DNA of 64,000 nt from the NCBI RefSeq assembly GCF_003051055.1, contig NZ_QAON01000005.1, forward strand, positions 1 through 64,000, written 5' to 3'. Positions 17,168-30,429 of this stretch are shown here, one piece after another. The notes beneath the pieces are model-generated. The model was not told the origin of the DNA and ran no database searches. It worked only from the letters and a program-made list of their open reading frames with translations. Position 1 is the stretch's first letter. Every line of letters starts with the position of its first letter. A program made the position numbers and the translations under genes. This stretch comes from Agitococcus lubricus (GTDB lineage: Bacteria > Pseudomonadota > Gammaproteobacteria > Pseudomonadales > Moraxellaceae).

Positions 17168-17812
17168 ATGATGCTATCTCGTTGCCTGCCAATATACGGT
17201 ATATTAAGTCTGCTGCTATGTGGTTTTTCGCCTGTTCATAGCAGTGCAGCAACCACCCCACAGCCTGCTATCTACCCGCTTGAGCAAGCCATCGCGCTTT
17301 ATAATCAACAGATACTCCACCAACGACAACGTATTACTGTCATTGCACAACGCTACCTCAACGAAGATGATATTTCGGAAAGCGATTTTAATTGGCTCAA
17401 AAAAATGGCAGATGACTACCAATTAGCTCCCCAACAACGAGGAGATAAACTCTTTTTTGAGACACTACTCAGTCGTGTGGACTATTTACCTACGTCGGTC
17501 ATTGTCGCTCAAGCACTCATGGAGTCTGGACTTAGCTCGTACAAAATCTCCAATCCTTTTGGTATTCCCTGTTCTGCACGTTGCACAGCCAGATTATCTG
17601 ACGCGTTACAAGATTATGCTAAGCGTCTAAATACAAGCGATGAGTATCAGACCTTCAGACAACTACGCTTAACAATACGTCAGCATGGCAAGGTTAGCAC
17701 AGCGCAATTTGTGAATAGTCTAAATCGTCATCCAAACCCTATATCACCGTATCATCAACGGCTTAAAACCATTATTCAACACTATGGTTTAGATAAACCC
17801 CACAAATCCTAG
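17168..17812 (+). CDS. Bax-like glucosaminidase-domain secreted protein
   Basis: A 214-residue secreted protein with a signal peptide (hydrophobic run YGILSLLLCGFSPVHSSAA). The core VDYLPTSVIVAQALMESG holds the catalytic glutamate of glucosaminidase (GH73) domains, and a shortened NPFGIPC follows, the counterpart of NLFGQWC in E. coli Bax. A family-like sequence YAKRLNTSDEYQTFRQLR and the C-terminal NRHPNPISPYHQRLKTIIQHYGL complete it. It would cleave peptidoglycan glycan strands or help remodel the wall. It is shorter than Bax (~270 residues) and the loop after the catalytic Glu is contracted, so activity is uncertain. Confidence 0.72.
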   Translation: MMLSRCLPIYGILSLLLCGFSPVHSSAATTPQPAIYPLEQAIALYNQQILHQRQRITVIAQRYLNEDDISESDFNWLKKMADDYQLAPQQRGDKLFFETLLSRVDYLPTSVIVAQALMESGLSSYKISNPFGIPCSARCTARLSDALQDYAKRLNTSDEYQTFRQLRLTIRQHGKVSTAQFVNSLNRHPNPISPYHQRLKTIIQHYGLDKPHKS

Positions 17813-17889
17813 TCTCTGATTTGCTAGTTTGATTTAGGCTCAGTAAACTGTGCGACTGCCACTCCTCTGCTCACAATCAACGAAACATA

Positions 17890-18777
17890 ATGATGCTGTC
17901 TTTTTATATTTCAACACCTAGTGCAATAAAACTGCATGTACGACTTTGGGATAACCCCAATCCCTTTGCTCCCACCTTAGTGCTAGTACATGGCTTTCCT
18001 GATAATAGTCTGGTTTGGCAACAAATTGCCGAACGTTTAAGTCCGTTATTTAAAGTCGTTGCTTATGATGTACGCGGGGCGGGTCAATCGGATATCGCGA
18101 CGACAACTGCCGAGTATAAGATACCGTGTTTGGTTGAAGACTTAGCGGCCGTGATTGATTATGTCAGCCCCGCACAAAAAGTGCATTTAGTTGGCCATGA
18201 TTGGGGGTCAATTCAATGTTGGGAGGCCGTTACTACGCCACGCTTACAACATCGTATTGCGTCTTTTAGCTCTATTTCTGGCCCGAGTTTAGACCATGCC
18301 GCTTATTGGATGGGTGAAGGGCTACGACGTGGCAGCCATGAAGATAGAGTAAAAATCCTTAATCAGTTACTGCATTCTTGGTACATTGCCGCCTTTCATT
18401 TCCCCTTAGCAGGTCAATTGACATGGCGAGTGGCGTTTAATAAATGGCCTCTTGCTATTGCCCGTTTACACCGTCAATTAGTCGCCGACTTGTTTCCTAC
18501 ACAAGCCAATGATGGTAAACACGGCGTCAAGTTGTATAGAGCGAATTTTATTGAGCGCCTATTTAAGCCTCAAATACGTACCACCGACCTGCCGATTCAA
18601 CTGATTATTCCCACCCAAGATAAATTTGTCACACCCGCCCTATTTGACTATTTACCCCGTTGGGCAAGCCGTGTATGGCGTAAAGAAATTGAGGCAGAGC
18701 ACTGGGTGCAACTCTCGCATCCCGATGAAATCAGCGCGTATATTCGTGAGTTTGTTGAATTTATTGAAGCGGAATAA
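17890..18777 (+). CDS. Alpha/beta hydrolase (epoxide hydrolase / haloalkane dehalogenase-like)
   Basis: A 295-residue alpha/beta-hydrolase-fold enzyme. The oxyanion motif is LVHGFPDNSLVW. The nucleophile elbow is VGHDWGSIQCW, where aspartate rather than serine points to epoxide-hydrolase or dehalogenase chemistry. The acid is probably in QDKFVTP, and the catalytic histidine is in EAEHWVQLSHPDE. Similar domains occur fused to a short-chain dehydrogenase in proteobacterial long proteins; here only the hydrolase half is encoded. Starts at 17890 and 17893 (ATGATG) are equally possible. The substrate is unknown. Confidence 0.83.
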   Translation: MMLSFYISTPSAIKLHVRLWDNPNPFAPTLVLVHGFPDNSLVWQQIAERLSPLFKVVAYDVRGAGQSDIATTTAEYKIPCLVEDLAAVIDYVSPAQKVHLVGHDWGSIQCWEAVTTPRLQHRIASFSSISGPSLDHAAYWMGEGLRRGSHEDRVKILNQLLHSWYIAAFHFPLAGQLTWRVAFNKWPLAIARLHRQLVADLFPTQANDGKHGVKLYRANFIERLFKPQIRTTDLPIQLIIPTQDKFVTPALFDYLPRWASRVWRKEIEAEHWVQLSHPDEISAYIREFVEFIEAE

Positions 18778-18790
18778 AGACACACGCGCC

Positions 18791-18820
18791 AAAAAAAAGC
18801 ACAGCAAAGGCTTGCTGTGC
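18791..18820 (-). terminator. Rho-independent terminator (minus strand) after the unknown gene at 18879-19328
   Basis: GCACAGCAA (18799-18807) pairs with TTGCTGTGC (18812-18820). On the minus strand the stem is followed by an uninterrupted run of eight T at 18798-18791. It stands 58 bases downstream of the minus-strand gene's stop and 13 bases beyond the end of the hydrolase gene. Confidence 0.85.
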
Positions 18821-18878
18821 CTACCCAAAAACGTTGTGTTTATCACCTATGACTGAGTGAAGTTTAAATAATCTCATC

Positions 18879-19328
18879 TTAACGTAAGGCACCAATATAG
18901 TGATGCGCGACTTCCTCCTCGATTTCCTCTTTATGCACCACCACTTCTGCCACAGGGATTTCAGGTAAAGTCACCTGTTTTTTGCGTAATGGTCTTAAGG
19001 TCATACTAAAAATATCCAGCTTTTCTTTTTCGGGTTCTTTGTGATGAACCATATCATCAAGAACGGGTACTTGAGGCTCTACCACTGTTGGAGTGACAGC
19101 CACAGGCTTAGCCTTTTCTTCGGTACGCGCTAGCAAAGCCTCAAAACGCGCCACAATATCCAAAATTTCGGCATCGGTTTCACGCGCCGCAATACGCAAA
19201 ATTTCATGCGCGTATTCATTGTTTTGTGCCATATATACAGCATCAACGACTCGTCCAAAACGACGCATACGCACATATAATTGAGAAGCCAAACTAAAGA
19301 CTTCGGGATTGATAATCGCTTCATTCAT
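18879..19328 (-). CDS. Hypothetical protein, acidic C-terminal half
   Basis: A 149-residue protein that I do not recognise. The N-terminal ~70 residues look like a helical domain (PEVFSLASQLYVRMRRFGRVVDAVYMAQNNEYAHEILRIA and further heptad-like helices). The middle is proline- and valine-rich and probably disordered. The end is acidic and then closes with HHYIGALR, which looks like a short conserved motif. There is no signal peptide or membrane helix, so it is likely cytosolic. A clear terminator follows and the gene appears to be monocistronic. The coding frame is supported by the terminator and by its isolation from better frames. Confidence 0.65.
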   Translation of the reverse strand: MNEAIINPEVFSLASQLYVRMRRFGRVVDAVYMAQNNEYAHEILRIAARETDAEILDIVARFEALLARTEEKAKPVAVTPTVVEPQVPVLDDMVHHKEPEKEKLDIFSMTLRPLRKKQVTLPEIPVAEVVVHKEEIEEEVAHHYIGALR

Positions 19329-19562
19329 GATGTTATTTCTCCGTGAATGTGAAGAAACATAAATTAGGGTTCGGTTATTGCTACTATCCTTGCCATCAAT
19401 ACGGTATTAACCCTCATACCCTACACCGTTTAAGAGCACGCCCCTCAAACAGGTACTAACGCGTTGACAGCAGTATTAGCAACCCATACATACTGTGGTT
19501 CACAGGCCACGGTAGATGAGTTTAAGCAACTAATACTGCAATAAGATGGCAATCCACTGCCC

Positions 19563-20882
19563 CTAAGGTAAGTGTTCACCATGTTGAGTTAAATCCAAGC
19601 CTACACTTTCGTGTTCGGCATCTACCCGTAAACCAATTGTCCAATCAATCAGGGTTAGAATAATCCATGATACGATAATACTGTAAAACAGGGTCGCAAA
19701 CGCGCCAATCGCTTGTGCGGAAAAGCTGACGTCCAAACCTGATAACTGCTTTTGCGCAAAGATACCTGTCAGTAATGCCCCGACAATACCACCGATACCG
19801 TGAATACCAAACACATCTAAAGAGTCATCGGCACCTAGCATACGTTTTAGGCCAGTTGCACCCCAATAACAGCTCACACCTGCAATCACACCAATCAGTA
19901 GAGCAGACTGTACATCGACAAAACCAGAGGCAGGTGTAATGGCGACTAAACCAGCCACCGCACCCGAACAAGCACCCAATAACGAGGCTTTAGCACGACG
20001 TACCCACTCAACAAACATCCAAGCAAGTGCACCTGTAGAAGCAGCTACTTGTGTCACTAGCATTGCCATCCCTGCACGACCGTCTGCTGCCAATGCAGAG
20101 CCTGCATTAAAGCCAAACCAGCCCACCCACAGTAAGGAAGCCCCCATTAGGGTGTAAACCAAATTATTGGGGAAAAAGGGTTCTTTGCCATAACCTAAGC
20201 GCTTACCCAACATATAAGCACACACTAAACCAGCCGCACCTGCGTTAATATGCACGACTGTCCCCCCTGCAAAATCTAGCGCGCCCATACTAGCCAACCA
20301 ACCACTAGGTTCCCAAACCCAATGCGCTACAGGGGCATAGACTAATACAGACCATAAGACCATAAAGATAACAATCGCACTAAAACGCATACGTTCAGCA
20401 AATGCGCCTGTAATTAATGCAGGCGTAATAATGGCAAAAGTTAACTGGAACATCACTAATACGGATTCTGGAATGGTAGGCGCAACATGACTCACCGATA
20501 AAGTACCTTCGACTTTATCAAAAGATAAACCTTCTAAAAACATGCGGTCTAGGCCACCCAAATAAGGCGTAGAACCCGGTGTAAATGCCAAACTATAACC
20601 AATTACCACCCATACAACGGTGACTAAGGCGCAAATTGCAAAGCTCTGTAAAGCGGTACTCAAGACATTTTTCTTGCGCACCATCCCACTATAAAATAAG
20701 GCCAAACCGGGAATAGTCATCAATAATACTAAAGCGGTCGAAGCTAACATCCATGCGGTATCACCTGCACTAATTTTATCCATCGTCGTGACATACGGTG
20801 CCGTTTCTGCATAGGCTGAGAACGGCATCAACATGACTGTTGCAAGTAAGTAAAGAGGCAACTTATCAAGAGGCCATTTCAT
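19563..20882 (-). CDS. amtB: Ammonium transporter AmtB
   Basis: A 439-residue Amt/Mep/Rh-family channel. A signal peptide (MKWPLDKLPLYLLATVMLMPFSAYA) is followed by eleven membrane helices. The first twin histidine is in GGTVVHINAGAAGL and the second in DVFGIHGIGGIVGALLTGIF; other family motifs are AWMLASTALVLLMTIPGLALFYSGMVR and FQLTFAIITPALITGAFAERM. ATG at 20882 is chosen because GGAG lies 9 bases ahead. Most proteobacteria encode the PII protein GlnK immediately upstream; here the upstream neighbour on the same strand is hemE, with no glnK between. A candidate sigma-54 promoter and NtrC box lie upstream. Confidence 0.95.
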   Translation of the reverse strand: MKWPLDKLPLYLLATVMLMPFSAYAETAPYVTTMDKISAGDTAWMLASTALVLLMTIPGLALFYSGMVRKKNVLSTALQSFAICALVTVVWVVIGYSLAFTPGSTPYLGGLDRMFLEGLSFDKVEGTLSVSHVAPTIPESVLVMFQLTFAIITPALITGAFAERMRFSAIVIFMVLWSVLVYAPVAHWVWEPSGWLASMGALDFAGGTVVHINAGAAGLVCAYMLGKRLGYGKEPFFPNNLVYTLMGASLLWVGWFGFNAGSALAADGRAGMAMLVTQVAASTGALAWMFVEWVRRAKASLLGACSGAVAGLVAITPASGFVDVQSALLIGVIAGVSCYWGATGLKRMLGADDSLDVFGIHGIGGIVGALLTGIFAQKQLSGLDVSFSAQAIGAFATLFYSIIVSWIILTLIDWTIGLRVDAEHESVGLDLTQHGEHLP

Positions 20883-20918
20883 GAACGAAAACTCCAATTA
20901 GCAATTCAGCAAATACAA

Positions 20919-20934
20919 TGCAAAATAGAGGCCA
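20919..20934 (-). promoter_or_regulatory. Candidate sigma-54 promoter of amtB
   Basis: On the minus strand the sequence TGGCCTCTATTTTGCA carries the invariant GG and GC separated by exactly 10 bases, as required for a -24/-12 promoter (consensus TGGCACG-N4-TTGCW). The expected transcription start is about 12 bases further on, which leaves a leader of roughly 25 bases before the amtB ATG. Confidence 0.6.
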
Positions 20935-20973
20935 ATTGATAGTATTTTTTACATGCCCCGTTTTAACTCATTT

Positions 20974-20990
20974 TGCATTGTTATAGTGCA
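20974..20990 (-). promoter_or_regulatory. Candidate NtrC-binding site upstream of amtB
   Basis: The 17-base imperfect inverted repeat TGCATTGTTATAGTGCA reads TGCACTATAACAATGCA on the minus strand, close to known enterobacterial NtrC sites of the type GCACYA-N-TGGTGC. It lies about 40 bases upstream of the candidate -24 element, within the range used by NtrC enhancers. Confidence 0.5.
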
Positions 20991-21070
20991 TCGACTAACT
21001 GTCTATTTTTTATTTAGATTTGAGTTTTAGTCGGCTAAAGTCGTGCTGAGCTATATCGGACATGCCCTAT

Positions 21071-21112
21071 AAAAAGAAAAAGCCATTATCTAGCCTTGCA
21101 CTAAATAATGGC
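21071..21112 (-). terminator. Rho-independent terminator after hemE
   Basis: On the minus strand GCCATTAT (from 21112) pairs with ATAATGGC (ending 21082) around a 15-base loop, followed by TTTTTCTTTTT. It stands about 40 bases downstream of the hemE stop and separates hemE from the amtB promoter region. Confidence 0.75.
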
Positions 21113-21151
21113 ATTATTTAACAACACATCAAGGCAAGTGCATAACTTGCA

Positions 21152-22219
21152 CTAAGACTGATGATATGGTGCACTCAACTCATGAACTGCACGAATAAAT
21201 TCACCCGCATGTTGAGGATTCGTATGTTGGTCAATACCATGACCTAAATTCATCACATGACCTTCACCGTGACCAAAACTGGCTAAGATATGTGCAACTT
21301 CGTCACGAATACGTTGTGGACTGCCATATAACACTGAAGGGTCCATATTGCCTTGTAAAGCGACTTTACTGCCGACACGCTGACGGGCAGCACCAATATC
21401 TATTGTCCAGTCTAAGCCTAAAGCATCTGCACCTGTTGTTGCCATTGACTCAAGCCACAAACCGCCACCTTTAGTAAACAAAATCACAGGTACTTTGCGA
21501 CCATCATGCTCTTTGATTAAGCCATCAATGATTTTTTTCATATAAGCTAAAGAAAACTCTTGGCAAGCGGCGGCTGATAATGCCCCACCCCAACTATCAA
21601 AAATTTGTACAGCTTGTGCACCTGCACGAATCTGCGCATTTAAATAATCAATAATCGATACGGCTAATTTATCTAACAACATATGCAACACTTGTGGTTG
21701 TTGATACATCATATTTTTTGCAGCACGAAAATCCTTACTCGACCCACCTTCAATCATATAGGTGGCTAATGTCCACGGACTGCCCGAAAAACCAATTAAC
21801 GGCACACGACCATTGAGCGCGCCACGAATGGTTTTGACAGCATTAATGACATAGTCTAAATCTTTTTCAGCATTCGGAATGGGCAACGCGACAACATCCG
21901 CTTCGGTTTTAACCGTCTTTTTAAAACGAGGGCCTTCGCCTGTTTCAAAATACAAGCCTAAACCCATTGCATCAGGCACAGTCAAAATATCGGAGAATAA
22001 AATTGCCGCATCTAAAGGATAACGCTCTAAGGGTTGTAAGGTGACTTCACACGCCAACTGTGGGTTTTTACATAAAGCCATAAAGTCGCCTGCCTGTTGG
22101 CGCGTGGCGCGGTATTCTGGCAAATAACGTCCTGCTTGACGCATCATCCAAACAGGTGTGACATCCACAGGTTCACGTAATAAGGCACGTAAAAAACGGT
22201 CATTTTTAAGTTCAGACAT
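21152..22219 (-). CDS. hemE: Uroporphyrinogen III decarboxylase
   Basis: A 355-residue cytosolic enzyme that decarboxylates the four acetate side chains of uroporphyrinogen III to give coproporphyrinogen III in haem synthesis. Family signatures are [16 protein letters not shown] near residue 25, the aspartate of [17 protein letters not shown], and [17 protein letters not shown]. The length is normal. It starts 13 bases after the Dph6-like gene on the same strand, so it is probably the last gene of a three-gene operon. Terminated by the hairpin at 21071-21112. Confidence 0.96.
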   Translation of the reverse strand: MSELKNDRFLRALLREPVDVTPVWMMRQAGRYLPEYRATRQQAGDFMALCKNPQLACEVTLQPLERYPLDAAILFSDILTVPDAMGLGLYFETGEGPRFKKTVKTEADVVALPIPNAEKDLDYVINAVKTIRGALNGRVPLIGFSGSPWTLATYMIEGGSSKDFRAAKNMMYQQPQVLHMLLDKLAVSIIDYLNAQIRAGAQAVQIFDSWGGALSAAACQEFSLAYMKKIIDGLIKEHDGRKVPVILFTKGGGLWLESMATTGADALGLDWTIDIGAARQRVGSKVALQGNMDPSVLYGSPQRIRDEVAHILASFGHGEGHVMNLGHGIDQHTNPQHAGEFIRAVHELSAPYHQS

Positions 22220-22232
22220 AATAACCCTAACT

Positions 22233-23361
<1,129 letters not shown>

Positions 23362-23382
23362 ATCTGGTCTATGGCATTAAAC

Positions 23383-24813
<1,431 letters not shown>

Positions 24814-24847
24814 TCAATATAAATCTAGCTAGCTTAGCTTATAATTC

Positions 24848-24870
24848 CATCCCCCTATTTTAGGGGGAGG
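24848..24870 (-). other. Hairpin in the gltB-gltD spacer
   Basis: A perfect 7-base stem (CCCCCTA and TAGGGGG, 3-base loop) lies in the 78-base space between gltB and gltD, 44 bases before the gltD start. Without a following T-run it is more likely a processing or mRNA-stability stem than a terminator. Confidence 0.4.
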
Positions 24871-24882
24871 AACTAACAATAA

Positions 24883-27800
24883 TTACTGTGGATTAGCACG
24901 AGTATTTTTCAGCAACTCTTTGATGTTAGCGGCCTTTGGCTTCACTAACCAGAATTTACGCTGATAAGACTCAAACTCGGCCAACAATTCTTGACCCCAC
25001 GCACTTTGCGTTTCGTTAACATAGTCGGTTAACACACTGCGCAAATGATGACGATGAGCTTCCATTGCTTCAGTGCTAATACGATGAATTTCGATTAACT
25101 CATGGTTACAACGGTCATAGAAGTCACCTTCTAAATCCAACACATAAGCAAAACCACCCGTCATACCTGCACCAAAGTTTAGACCTGTACGGCCTAATAC
25201 CGTGACTAAACCACCTGTCATGTATTCACAACAGTGATCGCCTGCACCTTCGATAACCGCATGAGCACCTGAGTTACGCACTGCAAAACGCTCACCTGCT
25301 GTGCCCGCTGCAAATAACTTACCGCCAGTTGCACCATACAAACAGGTGTTACCAATGATTGCGGTATCTTGCGTTTTGAAAGGAGAACCTTTAGGTGGGT
25401 AAATCACTAATTTACCGCCAGTCATGCCTTTACCAACGTAGTCGTTAGCATCACCTTCTAGCACTAAATTTAAGCCGCCTGCGTTCCAAACACCAAAACT
25501 TTGACCTGCTGTACCTGTTAAGTTAACGGTAATCGGTGCATCACTCATGCCTTGGTCACCATGAACTTTAGCGATTTCACCACTTAAACGCGCACCAATT
25601 GAGCGGTCACAGTTGCCTACTTTGAAACTAAACTCACCACCTGCTTTGCTTTGAATAGCAGGAAGAATTTCAGCAACCATTTGTTCAGCCAACACACCTT
25701 TATCAAAGGGTGCATTTTTGGGCTGCAAGCAATATTGTGGTTTGTCAGCAGTGATATGGTCATTTTTCAACAAAGGCATTAAATCTAAATGCTGTTGTTT
25801 TACAGTTTGACCTTCAATCATTTCTAACAAATCGGTACGACCAATTAATTCAGCAACAGAACGTACACCCAATTGTGCTAACCAATAACGCGCTTCTTGG
25901 GCAACGAACTTAAAGAAGTTCATTAACATTTCTGGCTCGCCCACATAATGGTTGGCGCGTAACTTGTCTTGTTGAGTCGCAACACCCGTTGCACAGTTGT
26001 TTAAGTGACAAATACGCAAGTATTTACAACCCAAAGCAATCATCGGTGTCGAACCAAAACCGAAGGACTCAGCACCTAAAATAGCGGCTTTAACAACGTC
26101 TAAACCCGTTTTTAAACCACCATCGGTTTGTACACGCACTTTGCCACGCAAATCATTGATGCGTAAGGCTTGGTGAGCTTCGGATAAACCTAACTCCCAC
26201 GGAGAACCTGCATAATGAATTGACGATAAGGGCGATGCGGCTGTACCACCATCATAACCAGAAATGGTAATCAAATCGGCATACGCTTTGGCCACACCTG
26301 CGGCAATTGTTCCCACACCGGGTTCAGATACTAACTTAACCGACACTAAAGCACTGGGGTTAACTTGTTTTAAGTCAAAAATTAACTGTGATAAGTCTTC
26401 AATCGAATAAATATCATGGTGTGGTGGGGGCGAAATCAAGGTAACACCCGGTACAGAGTGACGTAAACGCGCAATCAAAGCATTTACTTTACCACCAGGT
26501 AACTGACCACCTTCACCGGGTTTAGCACCTTGTGCCACTTTAATCTGCAATACTTCGGCAGAGGTTAAATAGGCAGGTGTCACACCAAAACGACCAGAAG
26601 CCACTTGTTTGATTTTCGAGTTTTTCAGCGTGCCATAACGTGCAGGGTCTTCACCACCCTCACCCGAATTGGAACGACCGCCCAAGGTATTCATTGCAAT
26701 CGCAATCGACTCGTGCGCTTCGGGAGATAATGCACCCAAAGACATCCCTGCGGAGTCAAAGCGTGACAAAATAGACTCTAATGGCTCAACGTCATCAATC
26801 GTAATGCTGTTATCCGTTTTTAACTTTAACAAGTCACGAATGGTGGCTACAGGACGGTCATTAACCAAATCGGCATACACTTGATATTTGCTATAATCAC
26901 CCGAACGAACCGCATCATGTAAGGCATTAATCACGTCTGGGTTAAAGGCATGATATTCTTTGCCATAAACAAACTTGAGCAAACCACCTTGGTCAATTGG
27001 CTTACGGTCTTTCCATGCATCAGCCGCCAATTGTTTTTGGTCGTCTTCTAAATCAACAAAACGCGCCCCTTGAATACGGCTTGGTACACCTTTGAAGCAA
27101 GTCTTCACCACTTCATCACTCAAACCCACTGCTTCAAATAATTGCGCAGCACGGTAAGACGCTAAGGTAGAAATACCCATCTTCGATAAGATTTTTAACA
27201 AACCTTTGTTAATGCCTTTACGGAAATAGGCTTGTGCCTCAATGGGGTCACCTAAGACTTCACCTGTACGTGCTAAGTCGGCAATAATTTCGTGCGCTAA
27301 GTACGGATAAATCGCCGTTGCACCAAAGCCTAATAACACGGCAAAATGATGTGGATCACGCGCGGTTGCCGTTTCCACAATAATGTTGGCATCACAACGT
27401 AAACCAACACTGCTTAAGTGATGATGTACGGCACCTGTTGCCAACAAAGCATTGGCAGGTAAATAGTTGGGGCGAATGTTTTTATCTGACAAAATCAACA
27501 AGGTTTTGCCATTTTTAACCGCTGCTTCGGCTTCATCACAAATACGCGCAATGGCTGCTTGTAAACCTTCGCTCTCGGCATAGTTCAAGTCAATAACAGC
27601 ATTGGCATAACCTTGTGTATCATTCAAGGCTAAAATTTGTTGAAACTTGCTATAAGACAACACAGGACTGGCCAAAATTGCCCGATGTGCGTGTTCTGCG
27701 GTTTCTTCAAAGACATTCATTTCTGCGCCAAGGCAAGTCTCTAAAGACATGACAATGGCTTCACGCAAAGGGTCAATCGGTGGGTTGGTAACTTGAGCAA

Positions 27801-29352
27801 ACTGTTGACGGAAATAATCCGCAACATGGCGAACACGACGTGACAATACCGCCATTGGCGTATCATCACCCATTGAGCCAACCGCTTCTTGACCACTTTC
27901 TGCCAAAGGACGAATAATTTGGTCACGCTCTTCAAACGTCACCAAGAACATTTTTTGGTAAGTTTTGAGCTGAGCCGCATCCATTTGCCCTAAACCTTGT
28001 TTGTCTACGGCTTCTTCATTTTCTAAACGAATCGCTTGGTCACGTAACCATGTTCTGTATGGATGGGCAGATTTTAAGCGTTGGTCAATGTCTGCAGTAC
28101 GCAATAACTCGCCCGTTTGGGTATCAACCACTAAAATTTGGCCAGGCCCAACACGGCCTTTAGACACGACATCGTCAGGCTGATAATCCCACACGCCAAT
28201 CTCAGAAGCTAAGGTGATATAACCATTTTTGGTGATTACCCAACGTGCAGGACGCAAACCGTTACGGTCGAGCATACAAATCGCATGGCGACCATCTTGA
28301 ATCACTAAACCTGCTGGGCCATCCCATGCTTCCATGTGCTTAGAATTGTATTCATAGAAAGCACGTAAATCGGCATCCATGGTTTCGACATTTTGCCATG
28401 CTGGCGGGACTAACATCCGTAAGGCACGGAATAAATTCATGCCACCGCCAACCAAAATCTCTAACATATTATCTAAGCTAGAGGAGTCAGAACCTGTACG
28501 ATTGACCAACGGTTTGCAATCTAATAAACCTGGTAACAAGGGACTTTCAAATTTAGGGGTACGCGCAACCGACCAGTTACGGTTACCCATAATCGTATTA
28601 ATTTCACCATTATGCGCCAAATAACGGAATGGCTGAGCCAATGGCCATTTGGGCAAGGTATTGGTAGAAAAACGTTGGTGGAACACGACAATATGTGAGG
28701 CCAAACGTTCATCTTGTAAATCTTGATAAAAACTTGGCAAGTCCGCAGGCATTACCAAACCTTTATAGGTAATCACTTGCGAAGATAAGGTAGTGACATA
28801 AAATAAAGGGTCGTTGGTCAATTGCGCTTCGGCACGACGGCGCGCTAAAAATAATTTGCGATTAAAATCAACCGCAGCCATGCCTTCGGGTGCATTGACA
28901 AAGACATGATTAAATTCAGGTAATGTGCGTAAAGCAATTTCACCTAAAATACTTTTATCGGTTGGCACAACACGCCAACCAACCACTGACAAACCTTCTT
29001 TTTCGATTTCGGCGGTTAAAATATTTTTGGCATTCGCCGCTAACGCAGGATCAACATTTAAAAAGATTAAACCTGCCGCAAACAAGCTATTTAAGGCTAC
29101 GCCAAACTCTGCTTGCGCCACAGCACGGAAAAATGCTTGTGGCATGGCTAATAACAAACCACAACCATCACCCGTTTTACCGTCGGCCGCAATCGCACCA
29201 CGGTGCGTCATACAACTTAAACTATGAATTGAAGTTTGTACGAGGTGATGACTGGCTTGCCCTTGCATATGGGCAATCAAACCAAAACCACAGTTATCCC
29301 GAAACTCATCGGGTTGATAGAGGCCAGAATGGGCAACCGGCTGCATGTGCAT
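24883..29352 (-). CDS. gltB: Glutamate synthase (NADPH) large subunit
   Basis: A 1489-residue enzyme that transfers the amide nitrogen of glutamine to 2-oxoglutarate. The N-terminal glutaminase domain starts at Cys21 ([11 protein letters not shown]) after removal of a short propeptide. The FMN-binding TIM-barrel synthase domain has [19 protein letters not shown]. Cysteines in [17 protein letters not shown] bind the [3Fe-4S] cluster. The C-terminal glycine-rich beta-helix ([21 protein letters not shown]) is complete. Length is normal. The ATG at 29352 has AAGG 7 bases upstream, better than the ATG two codons later. With gltD it completes the ammonium assimilation route fed by AmtB. Confidence 0.97.
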   Translation of the reverse strand: MHMQPVAHSGLYQPDEFRDNCGFGLIAHMQGQASHHLVQTSIHSLSCMTHRGAIAADGKTGDGCGLLLAMPQAFFRAVAQAEFGVALNSLFAAGLIFLNVDPALAANAKNILTAEIEKEGLSVVGWRVVPTDKSILGEIALRTLPEFNHVFVNAPEGMAAVDFNRKLFLARRRAEAQLTNDPLFYVTTLSSQVITYKGLVMPADLPSFYQDLQDERLASHIVVFHQRFSTNTLPKWPLAQPFRYLAHNGEINTIMGNRNWSVARTPKFESPLLPGLLDCKPLVNRTGSDSSSLDNMLEILVGGGMNLFRALRMLVPPAWQNVETMDADLRAFYEYNSKHMEAWDGPAGLVIQDGRHAICMLDRNGLRPARWVITKNGYITLASEIGVWDYQPDDVVSKGRVGPGQILVVDTQTGELLRTADIDQRLKSAHPYRTWLRDQAIRLENEEAVDKQGLGQMDAAQLKTYQKMFLVTFEERDQIIRPLAESGQEAVGSMGDDTPMAVLSRRVRHVADYFRQQFAQVTNPPIDPLREAIVMSLETCLGAEMNVFEETAEHAHRAILASPVLSYSKFQQILALNDTQGYANAVIDLNYAESEGLQAAIARICDEAEAAVKNGKTLLILSDKNIRPNYLPANALLATGAVHHHLSSVGLRCDANIIVETATARDPHHFAVLLGFGATAIYPYLAHEIIADLARTGEVLGDPIEAQAYFRKGINKGLLKILSKMGISTLASYRAAQLFEAVGLSDEVVKTCFKGVPSRIQGARFVDLEDDQKQLAADAWKDRKPIDQGGLLKFVYGKEYHAFNPDVINALHDAVRSGDYSKYQVYADLVNDRPVATIRDLLKLKTDNSITIDDVEPLESILSRFDSAGMSLGALSPEAHESIAIAMNTLGGRSNSGEGGEDPARYGTLKNSKIKQVASGRFGVTPAYLTSAEVLQIKVAQGAKPGEGGQLPGGKVNALIARLRHSVPGVTLISPPPHHDIYSIEDLSQLIFDLKQVNPSALVSVKLVSEPGVGTIAAGVAKAYADLITISGYDGGTAASPLSSIHYAGSPWELGLSEAHQALRINDLRGKVRVQTDGGLKTGLDVVKAAILGAESFGFGSTPMIALGCKYLRICHLNNCATGVATQQDKLRANHYVGEPEMLMNFFKFVAQEARYWLAQLGVRSVAELIGRTDLLEMIEGQTVKQQHLDLMPLLKNDHITADKPQYCLQPKNAPFDKGVLAEQMVAEILPAIQSKAGGEFSFKVGNCDRSIGARLSGEIAKVHGDQGMSDAPITVNLTGTAGQSFGVWNAGGLNLVLEGDANDYVGKGMTGGKLVIYPPKGSPFKTQDTAIIGNTCLYGATGGKLFAAGTAGERFAVRNSGAHAVIEGAGDHCCEYMTGGLVTVLGRTGLNFGAGMTGGFAYVLDLEGDFYDRCNHELIEIHRISTEAMEAHRHHLRSVLTDYVNETQSAWGQELLAEFESYQRKFWLVKPKAANIKELLKNTRANPQ

Positions 29353-29729
29353 GGCTTTACCTTAAAAAACGTGGATTTACGCAACACTTAAGTGTGAAAT
29401 GCTGAAACACAAACCCATAGCAAGTGATTAGCATGCGTAGGAATGTTGGATTCGCTGTATACGCCCGCATAAAATGAGGCGTTTTGCCCCTCTATTGTGC
29501 AAGCAGAGACAAAATGGCCAAGTATTTTATATATAAATCGCTTGACACTCAAATACTACTGTGACGTTCACTGCCATTTTTTTGATTTTCGTGGCAATAG
29601 ACAGCTTAAATCACGGCTATTCGCTCAGAAATTCGTCTACATAACTCAAATGCACATATAACCCGTCTGCCTTGTCTTAAAAACCGCTCAAGACAGACCG
29701 TTGTTTATGCGTCACTTATGATATGTGTC
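29353..29729. other. Intergenic region upstream of gltB
   Basis: About 375 bases without a gene. It holds the likely gltB promoter (29524-29552) and a long leader. The part next to the SPOR-protein gene has a weak inverted repeat (TGTCTT ... AAGACA, about 29670-29695) that could end the pil-aro transcript, but no clear U-tract. Confidence 0.35.
29524..29552 (-). promoter_or_regulatory. Candidate sigma-70 promoter of gltB
   Basis: On the minus strand TTGAGT and TAAAAT are separated by exactly 17 bases in an AT-rich setting (4/6 and 5/6 matches to consensus). This would give a leader of about 165 bases before gltB. Confidence 0.4.
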
Positions 29730-30428
29730 TTAAAATGGATCAGCGACTTCTTTGGAGTCTTGATTAGCATTATTTGTGCCATCTTCAGGTGATGGTGTCA
29801 GCGTTGTTGGCTCTGTATTGACATCTGGCGAATCAACAGGCACTTCGGGCACCCCCTCATATTTAGGCGGTGGGGGTCTATCTATAGCGGGCTGGATTAA
29901 AGGGACATAAGGCACGTAATTAATAAACCGTTCTGGGATGACTCTCGTTCCTTCAGGCAAGGCAAAATCTTTGGTGTCTGCCACACCTAGCGCCAACTCC
30001 ATCGTCACATAATTACCATAAACGGCTCTAAACTCAACGATATCGCCATTTTTATACATAAAATAGGCATATTGCTCTTTGTCGTCACGCTGTGCGATAT
30101 AAGATTTAATTTGCTCTTCGTCTGTTGACACCATCACTTGTAGCGTCCATGCCATGGAACCCTGAGCCTTTAGCCAATCTGCCGTACGGTACTGTGGCCC
30201 GTGATTTTCTGGTGGAGTGGCCACATAGTTTGTGAATGGAACAATCGATGGCAACTGACCTAAATCTGAAGAAAACTCATGCGTCTCGCCAACAAACACA
30301 TCTTGAATAGTGGGCTCTTTAGGCGCACTACGGCCTTTGACAGCAATCACTGCCACATCAATCAGTAACAGTGCAACTAAACTCGCACCCACAGGCACCC
30401 ACAAGCGCGATGGCATGGCTAAAGTCAT
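29730..30428 (-). CDS. Membrane-anchored SPOR-like domain protein
   Basis: A 232-residue protein with a single N-terminal membrane helix (LWVPVGASLVALLLIDVAVIAV). A linker rich in proline follows, and then a compact domain of about 80 residues (SMAWTLQVMVSTDEEQIKSYIAQRDDKEQYAYFMYKNGDIVEFRAVYGNY...). Its WTLQ-type strand, helix and glycine turn resemble SPOR peptidoglycan-binding domains. The end is proline-rich and acidic. A SPOR or DamX-like gene at this place after aroKB is usual in gammaproteobacteria, where it acts in cell division. It starts directly after the aroB stop, so it is cotranscribed. The SPOR call is by eye and partly by context. Confidence 0.65.
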   Translation of the reverse strand: MTLAMPSRLWVPVGASLVALLLIDVAVIAVKGRSAPKEPTIQDVFVGETHEFSSDLGQLPSIVPFTNYVATPPENHGPQYRTADWLKAQGSMAWTLQVMVSTDEEQIKSYIAQRDDKEQYAYFMYKNGDIVEFRAVYGNYVTMELALGVADTKDFALPEGTRVIPERFINYVPYVPLIQPAIDRPPPPKYEGVPEVPVDSPDVNTEPTTLTPSPEDGTNNANQDSKEVADPF

Positions 30429-30429
30429 A

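Noticed and set aside
26669-29405. Several antisense frames of 60-160 codons inside gltB
   Set aside because: They mirror the codon bias of gltB, which is certain from its domains. They have no domains or ribosome-binding sites of their own.
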